Of a DNA stretch of 10,854 nucleotides, positions 1 to 5,104 are shown one piece after another. A program made the translations under genes and the position numbers. Position 1 is the stretch's first letter, and each line of letters begins with the position of its first letter. Source of the DNA: Kordia sp045105435 (GTDB taxonomy: Bacteria > Bacteroidota > Bacteroidia > Flavobacteriales > Flavobacteriaceae). The DNA lies in contig NZ_JBGCDL010000317.1 of assembly GCF_045105435.1 (NCBI RefSeq), forward strand, positions 1-10,854. The letters are read 5' to 3'. Under the pieces are notes generated by a model. It ran no database searches. It was not told where the DNA came from and worked only from the letters and a program-made list of their open reading frames with translations.

Positions 1-480
1 ATGATTTGTGGTTGCTAGAAAAACATAAAAAGCTTCAATTTCCTGATCTCCATAAAATTTAATTACAGTATTGATAAAGCTTTCAAAATAGGTTTCGTCC
101 ATGTAACCTTCAGCTGGAAAAAAAACGTTGTTTGATAAAGGGAAACTAGTTCTTCCATTGGAAAGATCTAAAATAGCGGTATCCAGATCAAAAGTAGCTT
201 CTTTAAGTTTGTACAATTCTACCCAACTTGTGCGCGTATATTTTACTTTAGTTAGCTCTTCGAGAAAATTTTCACTTGTACCTTTTGGCAGCTCTCCTCG
301 AATTGTAAAAGGTTGTAGTGCAATGGCATAACTATCAAAAATAGTTGGCAATGTACGTTGTATAAAATAGCTACTTGCATTTGTTTCTTTTAACTTAGGA
401 TCAACAAATGGCGCTCCGTCACCAATAACAGTCGCGAAGGGTTTTATCCAACTTTCGATATCTTTTTTTACGAGTTTCAT
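1..480 (-). CDS. Hypothetical protein, N-terminal 160 residues (runs off the left edge)
   Basis: An open frame on the minus strand begins at the ATG at 480-478 (MKLVKKDIESW...) and continues for 160 codons to the window edge without a stop, so the gene is 3'-truncated by the window and not necessarily broken. There is no signal peptide or membrane segment, so a cytoplasmic protein is likely. Composition is normal for a soluble protein, with many Phe, Tyr and acidic residues. I do not recognise the family. The gene lies 92 bp downstream of the sirtuin stop codon in the same orientation. A TGTTAAA heptamer array begins 5 bp before its ATG, and no Shine-Dalgarno site or clear -7 box is visible, so its own promoter is unproven and read-through from the sirtuin is possible. 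The coding call rests on the uninterrupted frame; the function is unknown. Confidence 0.8.
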   Translation of the reverse strand, partial: MKLVKKDIESWIKPFATVIGDGAPFVDPKLKETNASSYFIQRTLPTIFDSYAIALQPFTIRGELPKGTSENFLEELTKVKYTRTSWVELYKLKEATFDLDTAILDLSNGRTSFPLSNNVFFPAEGYMDETYFESFINTVIKFYGDQEIEAFYVFLATTNH

Positions 481-485
481 TTTTT

Positions 486-506
486 TGTTAAATGTTAAAT
501 GTTAAA
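486..506. repeat. Tandem heptamer repeat, three TGTTAAA units
   Basis: Three perfect 7-bp units (486-492, 493-499, 500-506) are followed by a partial unit (TGT). On the minus strand they read TTTAACA and end 5 bp before the ATG at 480. A second, unrelated heptamer array also with three copies lies at 6946-6966. Short gene-proximal heptamer arrays of this kind are, from memory, common in flavobacterial intergenic DNA; their function is not known to me. Confidence 0.8.
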
Positions 507-511
507 TGTCA

Positions 512-531
512 GTTCGAGCGCAGTCGAGAAC
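512..531. repeat. Imperfect palindrome, probable dispersed flavobacterial intergenic repeat
   Basis: GTTCGAGCGCAGTCGAGAAC has complementary ends (GTTC/GAAC, then CGA/TCG with a GA bulge) and could form a small hairpin. It is markedly more GC-rich than its surroundings. It resembles a short element (AGTTCGAG...CGAGAAC) that I recall as dispersed through many Flavobacteriaceae genomes. It occurs only once in this window, so the dispersed nature is recalled and not shown here. It has no T-tract and is not a convincing terminator. Confidence 0.5.
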
Positions 532-572
532 ACTACGAAAAAGGAAATTTAGTTTTCGATTTTGGGTATTTG

Positions 573-1265
573 TTAAAATTCCAATAACTTTTCCACCAGA
601 GTGGCAACTCCTACAGAAGCTTTTTCAGTAATAACAGTAAGGTTTTGATACGCTTGGCGGTCTACCGCAGGTTTTGGATCAATGAAATAAATAGGAATAT
701 TTTGTGGGACGAAATTAATCAAACTCGCAGCCGGATATACTTGCATGGAAGTTCCAATAATTAGCAAAATATCTGCTTCTGTACATTCCGCCACAGCGGT
801 TTCAATCATAGGAACATCTTCTCCAAACCACACAATATGTGGACGCAATTGCGAACCGCGTTGGCAGACGTCGCCCAAGAAAATATCGCCTGGACAATCG
901 TAAATTTTGTACGGATAGTGTACACCTCGCATTTTAGACAATTCGCCATGCAAATGCATAATTTTTGAACTTCCTGCGCGTTCGTGTAAATTATCTACAT
1001 TTTGCGTTACAATCGTAACATCATATTTAGTTTCAAGCGTTACCAAAGCTTTGTGTCCTTCATTTGGATTAACTTCCGTTAATTGTCTTCTTCGTTGATT
1101 GTAAAAATCTAACACTAATGCCGGATTTTTGTCAAAACCAACTGGCGAAGCCACTTCCATAATATCGTGTCCTTCCCATAATCCATCTGCATCACGAAAT
1201 GTTTTTATACCACTTTCGGCACTAATACCAGCACCTGTGAGTACAACTATTTTTTTCTTTTCCAT
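573..1265 (-). CDS. Sir2-family NAD-dependent protein deacylase (class III, SIRT5/CobB-like)
   Basis: Sirtuins remove acyl groups from lysine side chains using NAD+, releasing nicotinamide and O-acyl-ADP-ribose. The 230-residue protein spans the whole catalytic domain. GAGISAESGIKTFR (residues 11-24) is the NAD-binding loop, TQNVDNLHERAG (87-98) the conserved core, HLHGEL carries the catalytic His106, and GTS (171-173) and the VYPAASL segment complete the Rossmann fold. Tyr55 and Arg58 form the YxxR pair that in class III sirtuins reads malonyl, succinyl or glutaryl lysine, so desuccinylase/demalonylase activity is the better guess. The usual four-cysteine zinc site is degenerate: only Cys124 and Cys135 lie in that module. 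The ATG overlaps the 3' end of the upstream TPR gene by 19 bp, which suggests translational coupling in one transcript. The protein is cytoplasmic. The family call is very secure; the substrate is inferred. Confidence 0.95.
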   Translation of the reverse strand: MEKKKIVVLTGAGISAESGIKTFRDADGLWEGHDIMEVASPVGFDKNPALVLDFYNQRRRQLTEVNPNEGHKALVTLETKYDVTIVTQNVDNLHERAGSSKIMHLHGELSKMRGVHYPYKIYDCPGDIFLGDVCQRGSQLRPHIVWFGEDVPMIETAVAECTEADILLIIGTSMQVYPAASLINFVPQNIPIYFIDPKPAVDRQAYQNLTVITEKASVGVATLVEKLLEF

Positions 1266-2428
1266 CTTTTATAAATACGTGCGTTTGGTAAGTTTATAAA
1301 TTCGTTTGAGGTATCGTCAATATATTCGATCAAATCTTTTTTTAAGTATTCTTCGCTCTCAATCATTCTATTTAATAGCACAATATTGTCTTCATGCTTT
1401 TCCAATTGATCGTACAAATAGAGTAAATTTAGTTTTGCATTTTCAAAATTTGGATACTCTTTTATTATTTCAGCATAGGCTTTTTCGGCAAGTTCATAAT
1501 CTTCAAATTGCCATGCTGCATTGGCACGAATATATTCTATAAAATCATCTTCGGTGGTTTCTTTCAGTTCATCTAAAAGTTGCATGGTAGCATTGTAATC
1601 TTTCAGCATTACATAATAATCGATTGCCATTAATTTCGTGGTTGGATCGTTCGGAAATTTCTTCAACAATTCATCAATAGCTTGCATGTGAAAGACGCGA
1701 TTAAATTTTGAAGCAATGTCAATTTTTATAATATGGTAGATTCTTTTCTCCGTAAATTCTCCTTTTAAATTTTGAATGAGATTAAATGCTTTATCATATC
1801 TTTTCATTTTGATTAAGTTCTTGTACATGCGGATAAAAACCAAACTTCTTAATCGTTGTCTAGTAATTTTTGTGTCTTTACTGGGAATACTTAACTGATA
1901 AAAATCTTGATAGGTTTCACTCAAATATTGCCCTGTAGTGTATACAAAAACATCTTGTAATTGAAATTCCTCATTTTCAAAACTGAGTTGATAATCGTGG
2001 TAGTTTACACCGATATTTTCCGAATACATTCGAAATAATAAATGATATTTTCGTTCGTCTAAGTGATAATAATAATTTACAATACCGTACGAAGCATCCT
2101 CTTTAATGGCTTTTCGGATGGATTGTGGAAATAAGTGAAGTTTGTCAAAAAATACACCATCTTTAAATATTGAATTGAATTTTTTGACAGCAATATTTTC
2201 AGAAACTTCTTCATTGATAGACATTACTTTTTTGGCAAAGCTGTCCAAATTAAAATTATCCATAAAAAATGTTGAATCTTCTTCGTAAAAAGAATCTGAA
2301 AAACGTTGTCCAAACGCAATCACTTTTTCATCATTAACATCTTCATTTTTAGCAAACACTTCTGTTGTTTCTTGTGAAAAAGAAAGCAAGCTGCAAAAGG
2401 AGAGAAGACAGGAGAAAATATACTTCAT
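1247..2428 (-). CDS. Exported TPR-like hypothetical protein
   Basis: The 393-residue protein opens with a Sec signal peptide (MKYIFSCLLSFCSLLSFSQ, cleavage probably near residues 18-19), so it should be periplasmic or surface-located. Residues about 30-190 form an aromatic-rich region that I do not recognise. Residues about 205-355 are helical with TPR-like spacing, for example the stretches starting at YDKAFNLI, YNATMQLLDEL and YELAEKAYAEIIKEYPN, which suggests a protein-interaction scaffold. The C-terminus is strongly basic (KRWKRKK). The stop codon (TAG) lies inside the start of the sirtuin gene. The start at 2426-2428 is chosen because the signal peptide begins there. No catalytic motif is visible, and its pairing with a cytoplasmic sirtuin gives no clear functional hint. 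It shares a 110-bp divergent intergenic region with trmH, in which I found no good -7 box for this strand. Confidence 0.85.
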   Translation of the reverse strand: MKYIFSCLLSFCSLLSFSQETTEVFAKNEDVNDEKVIAFGQRFSDSFYEEDSTFFMDNFNLDSFAKKVMSINEEVSENIAVKKFNSIFKDGVFFDKLHLFPQSIRKAIKEDASYGIVNYYYHLDERKYHLLFRMYSENIGVNYHDYQLSFENEEFQLQDVFVYTTGQYLSETYQDFYQLSIPSKDTKITRQRLRSLVFIRMYKNLIKMKRYDKAFNLIQNLKGEFTEKRIYHIIKIDIASKFNRVFHMQAIDELLKKFPNDPTTKLMAIDYYVMLKDYNATMQLLDELKETTEDDFIEYIRANAAWQFEDYELAEKAYAEIIKEYPNFENAKLNLLYLYDQLEKHEDNIVLLNRMIESEEYLKKDLIEYIDDTSNEFINLPNARIYKRWKRKK

Positions 2429-2504
2429 TCATTATTTTTTTGGAGTTACTAAAATAATCAATTTATTAATTGTTTTATCACCATTTGACAAACATCTTAT
2501 TATT

Positions 2505-2534
2505 TTGCATACTAGTGTTTTTATAATAGTTTTG
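2505..2534 (+). promoter_or_regulatory. Bacteroidota-type promoter of trmH, probably giving a leaderless mRNA
   Basis: TAGTTTTG at 2527-2534 is an exact match to the TAnnTTTG -7 element. A TTG (-33 element) lies at 2505-2507 with a 19-bp spacer, the expected geometry for Bacteroidota sigma-A-type promoters. The -7 box ends only 4 bp before the ATG at 2539, so transcription should start at or within a few bases of the start codon. No Shine-Dalgarno sequence is present between box and ATG, which fits. Confidence 0.6.
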
Positions 2535-2538
2535 TAAC

Positions 2539-3201
2539 ATGATTAATGAAGATTTATTAGCGCATTTAGAAGGATATCTTACCGAACGCAGAAAAGGCTT
2601 GTTTTCCAAAGTGTTAGCGCAACGAACACGTCATTTTACGGTAGCTGTAGAAGACGTATATCAATTACATAATACAAGTGCTGTATTGCGTAGTTGCGAT
2701 GTTTTTGGTTTGCAAGATGTACATGTAATTGAAGAAAAATTAGGTAAAAAGATGGACCGAGAAATTGCTATGGGAGCGCAAAAATGGGTAGATATTCATC
2801 GATATAATGATACTAAAAGCTGTATTAAACAGTTAAAATCGCAAGGATATCGTATCATAGCAACGACACCACATGAAGATTCTCAATATTTATATGACTT
2901 TGATATTACACAAAAAGCGGCTTTCTTTTTTGGGAAAGAACAAGAAGGTTTGAGCGAAGAAGTACTATCGCAAGCAGATGAGTTTTTAAAAATTCCAATG
3001 GTTGGTTTTACGGAGAGTTTGAATATTTCTGTTTCGGCTGCAATTACCATTCAACATGCAACCTCATTATTGCGAAACTCTGAAATTCCTTGGCAATTAA
3101 CAACACAAGAAATTTTAGATAAACGTTTTGATTGGTGCAAAAAAACAATTAAAAGTATTGATGATATTTTAAAGCGGTATCATCAGTTGAATGCTGACTA
3201 A
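2539..3201 (+). CDS. trmH: TrmH-type tRNA/rRNA 2'-O-methyltransferase (SpoU family)
   Basis: The protein is a SPOUT-class enzyme that transfers a methyl group from S-adenosylmethionine to a ribose 2'-OH; TrmH modifies guanosine 18 in the tRNA D-loop. Its 220 residues match TrmH length. The three SpoU motifs are present in order: motif 1 HNTSAVLRSCDVFG with Asn45 and the catalytic Arg51, motif 2 FFFGKEQEGL (residues 129-138), and motif 3 IPMVGFTESLNISVSAAI (152-169), which form the knotted SAM site. The N-terminal helix (LTERRKGLFSKVLAQRTRHFTVAVEDV) and the C-terminal W...T..EIL...W helices are those of TrmH and not of the L30e-fused RlmB type. The ATG at 2539 follows a promoter by only 4 bp. 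The gene is monocistronic on the plus strand, with a long gap after it. The family is secure; the exact target RNA is inferred from closeness to TrmH. Confidence 0.92.
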   Translation: MINEDLLAHLEGYLTERRKGLFSKVLAQRTRHFTVAVEDVYQLHNTSAVLRSCDVFGLQDVHVIEEKLGKKMDREIAMGAQKWVDIHRYNDTKSCIKQLKSQGYRIIATTPHEDSQYLYDFDITQKAAFFFGKEQEGLSEEVLSQADEFLKIPMVGFTESLNISVSAAITIQHATSLLRNSEIPWQLTTQEILDKRFDWCKKTIKSIDDILKRYHQLNAD

Positions 3202-3550
3202 AAAAATATAACTAGGCTATTAATAATAGAATACTATAAATCAAGCAAATTAGAGAAGCTGCAATTGAAGGAATTGTCATAAATAATGTAATAACCTGAT
3301 CTTTTATACTTAACTAGGACATAATTAAGGATTTTTATTAATTACTCAAAAGAAATAAAAAAACAGCAACGAAAGAATTTGCGCTAGCATGAAAAAGTAA
3401 GCTAGATATTTTGCTTAAAAATTTAGATTAACGGTACTAATTGAAAGAAAAATCTTTGTTTTTACAAATATCTATGTTTGTTTAAAAATGTAACTATCTG
3501 AAATTTATAATTTTTCAGAATAGGTAAAAGATTTTAGTTTTTTTCTAGAG
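3202..3550. other. AT-rich intergenic gap between convergent genes, no gene seen
   Basis: This stretch lies between the stop codons of trmH (plus) and the DUF1801 gene (minus). All frames are closed by frequent stops and no recognisable protein fragment or RNA gene is visible. It contains two weak inverted repeats: CTAGC/GCTAG at 3384-3388 and 3401-3405 with a 12-nt loop, and a longer one at 3494-3523. It may simply hold the 3' ends of the two convergent transcripts, but it is long for that role. Confidence 0.6.
3494..3523. terminator. Possible weak bidirectional terminator hairpin
   Basis: CTATCTGAAA (3494-3503) pairs with TTTCAGAATAG (3513-3523) with one bulged A and a 9-nt loop. It lies 27 bp downstream of the DUF1801 stop on the minus strand, where it is followed after a few bases by a short T-run. 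On the plus strand a T-rich stretch follows, but trmH ended about 290 bp earlier. The stem is AT-rich and no long uninterrupted T-tract abuts it, so the call is weak. Confidence 0.3.
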
Positions 3551-4009
3551 TTATCTGTTAACAACATTTGCTTCATACAAATCAATCCAATCTTGTGGCG
3601 CCATTTTAGCAGCCAATTCCGTGATTAAATCATACGGAATATCGTCCATCTTTTTGAATCGAATACAGCTTTTTCCCATGTCTAACTTGCGTTTGCAATG
3701 TTTAGGATATTCACCAACAAACCAATCCATTAATTCTTTATTTGCGTAAATTCCCATGTGATACAAGGCTACAAAATTCTTCTGAGAAGCAAAACTGATA
3801 AACGGTAGCGGCAATTTTGGATCGCAATGATAACCGTTTGGGTACGTATCATGAGAAACTACAAAAGCTGGCATATTATAACCAATAGTTTCTGTAAATC
3901 CTTTGGGTAAATTTTCTTGAAAAATGCTTCTAATTTTAGTAATTACTTCTTGGCGTTCTTCGGGAAGTTGAGCAATATATGCATCTACAGTGTTAGCATC
4001 GTATTTCAT
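3551..4009 (-). CDS. DUF1801 (YdhG-like) family protein
   Basis: The 152-residue cytoplasmic protein has the DUF1801 layout: an N-terminal helix TVDAYIAQLPEERQEVITKI (residues 7-26), the signature IGYNMPAF (42-49), a central block ISFASQKNFVALYHMGIY (71-88), and a C-terminal block KSCIRFKKMDDIPYDLITELAAK (113-135). The family is small, binds no known cofactor for certain, and its biochemical role is not established; some relatives have been discussed as iron chaperones, which I cannot support from sequence. There is no signal peptide. The ATG at 4007-4009 fits the usual family start. It is transcribed alone on the minus strand, convergent with trmH and divergent from the broken VOC gene. Repeats just upstream (4028-4070) could be an operator. 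Confidence 0.88.
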   Translation of the reverse strand: MKYDANTVDAYIAQLPEERQEVITKIRSIFQENLPKGFTETIGYNMPAFVVSHDTYPNGYHCDPKLPLPFISFASQKNFVALYHMGIYANKELMDWFVGEYPKHCKRKLDMGKSCIRFKKMDDIPYDLITELAAKMAPQDWIDLYEANVVNR

Positions 4010-4027
4010 CTGATTAGGTGTTTTTTG

Positions 4028-4070
4028 GTAGTTAAAACTACTATTTTTTTAACGATAACCTACTATTTTT
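4028..4070 (-). promoter_or_regulatory. Repeat-rich promoter/operator candidate of the DUF1801 gene
   Basis: A perfect inverted repeat GTAGTT-AA-AACTAC lies at 4028-4041. Overlapping it is an 11-bp direct repeat CTACTATTTTT at 4038-4048 and 4060-4070, spaced exactly 22 bp or about two helical turns. On the minus strand TAGTTTTA (4040-4033) is a 7-of-8 match to the TAnnTTTG -7 box, which would put the transcript start about 18 nt before the ATG and make the inverted repeat overlap the promoter. I see no good -33 TTG. Control by a dimeric regulator is inferred from spacing alone. Confidence 0.35.
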
Positions 4071-4196
4071 ATAAAACTCCTTTTTTCTTTTTAATTTGAA
4101 TTGATAAAATAAAAACTTAAATTTAATATTCCATTTTACATGTAAGTAGTTGTTTGTCAGGTTAAAGTATTCTGAAAGTACCTAAAAAAATGCATT

Positions 4197-4563
4197 ATGG
4201 TAAACTGGTTTGAAATTCCTGTTGAGGATCTGAATCGCGCGCAAAAATTTTATGAAACTGTTTTTAAGGTTTCCATTAAAGTTCAAGATTTAGGAGGTTT
4301 ATTGTATGGATGGTTTCCTCCAAAGCCAGCGTCTGAAAAGTTATACTGGCGCATTGATAAAATATAAATCATACATTCCGAGCAAAACAGATGGTATAGT
4401 GCTTTGTTTTGCTTCAGAAGATGTTGAGAATGAACTCGCTATTATTCCAAAAACAGGCGAAACAATCGTTCAAGGAAAAATACTAATTTCTCTAAATACA
4501 GACTATATGGCTGTTTTTATAGATTCGGAAGGAAATAGAATTGCGTTGTTTTCAAGAACGTAA
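4197..4563 (+). pseudogene. VOC/glyoxalase-like protein, interrupted by a one-base frameshift
   Basis: The first frame starts at ATG 4197 with MVNWFEIPVEDLNRAQKFYE and continues to LYGWFPPKPASEK, then runs to a stop near 4371. From about 4338 the next frame (+1) continues the same protein with YTGALIKYKSYIPSKTDG, then FASEDVENEL, YMAVFIDSEGNRIALFSRT and a stop at 4561-4563. Together the parts give about 121 residues, the normal length of a single-domain flavobacterial VOC protein of the WFEIPV...GNRIALHSR type. One extra base near 4336-4342, possibly in the AAAA run at 4336-4339, explains the break. An AGGAGG at 4292-4297 stands 8 nt before an ATG at 4306 in the second frame. It also encodes the Leu-Gly-Gly of the first frame, so it is probably fortuitous, but separate translation of the C-terminal part is conceivable. 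A recent pseudogene or a sequencing error are both possible. Confidence 0.85.
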
Positions 4564-4581
4564 GCTTATGTGTATTATTTT

Positions 4582-5088
4582 TTAAATAACTGCTGTTATG
4601 GAATGGATAACTCCTGGATTTCCATCAAAATCAAAATCACGTTCGTAGCCTAAATCAATTTTTTCTAGCACTTTTACAGAAGCAATATTGGCTTTCATGG
4701 CTCTGCCAATAATTCTTCCAATCTGCAATGTATTAAAGCCGTATTCGATACAAGCTTTCGCAGTTTCGGTAGCATATCCTTGATTCCAGTATTTTTTAAA
4801 GAATCGGAAACCAATGTCATATTCGTAAGCTGTTGTTGTAGGTTTAAGTCCACACCAACCTAAAAATTCATTTGTTTCTTTGTGAATAACTGCCCATCTT
4901 CCAACTCCGTATTTTTCGTATTGATCGTAGTTTTCTAAAAATGTCTTTGCATGATTGATGCTTTCAAAAGCAATATCACCTGTGTATTGTAATACTTCTT
5001 CGTCGAGATTTAAACGATAAAATGATGTTGCATCATCAATTGTTAATTCACGCAAGTAGCAACGTTTAGTTTCTAAGATTTTTTTCAC
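4582..5088 (-). CDS. GNAT-family N-acetyltransferase (RimJ/RimL-like)
   Basis: GNAT enzymes transfer an acetyl group from acetyl-CoA to an amine on a protein or small molecule. The fold is visible in order: ETKRCYLRELTIDDATSFYRL (residues 6-26), beta strands GRWAVIHK and FLGWCGLKP, motif A DIGFRFFKKYWNQGYATETAKACIEYGF with the CoA-binding WNQGYA loop (about 101-106), then RIIGRAMKANIASVKVLEKIDLGYE (125-149). The longer frame reaches back to an ATG at 5223, but that would overlap the amylase by 119 bp and add residues foreign to the family. The GTG at 5088 places KKILETKR at the family's usual N-terminus and leaves 16 bp after the amylase stop, giving 168 residues. It is probably the second gene of the amylase transcript. 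A 12-bp repeat (TACTTGCGTGAA) spans this start and recurs 37 bp into the gene. The substrate is unknown. Confidence 0.87.
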   Translation of the reverse strand: MKKILETKRCYLRELTIDDATSFYRLNLDEEVLQYTGDIAFESINHAKTFLENYDQYEKYGVGRWAVIHKETNEFLGWCGLKPTTTAYEYDIGFRFFKKYWNQGYATETAKACIEYGFNTLQIGRIIGRAMKANIASVKVLEKIDLGYERDFDFDGNPGVIHSITAVI

Positions 5089-5104
5089 GCAAGTAACATA
5101 AGTA

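Noticed and set aside
128..331. A 67-codon plus-strand ORF
   Set aside because: It lies opposite the open left-edge gene and has no recognisable features.
512..531. Reading the palindrome as an attachment site or CRISPR repeat
   Set aside because: Only one copy is present in the window, and there is no integrase, Cas gene or spacer pattern.
1306..1542. A 78-codon plus-strand ORF
   Set aside because: It is antisense to the TPR-like gene, with a composition typical of a shadow frame.
3917..4099. A 60-codon hydrophobic plus-strand ORF that could pass for a small membrane protein
   Set aside because: Half of it is antisense to the DUF1801 gene and the rest reads through T-rich promoter DNA, which encodes Phe and Ile by composition.
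4136..4145. Perfect 10-bp palindrome TTACATGTAA and an AAAGTA direct repeat (4164-4180) upstream of the VOC gene
   Set aside because: They are short and AT-rich, common by chance in such DNA, and no promoter could be placed beside them.
4561..4581. TAAGCTTA palindrome and T-run between the VOC and GNAT ends
   Set aside because: The stem is only four base pairs and not adjacent to the T-run, so it is not a credible terminator.
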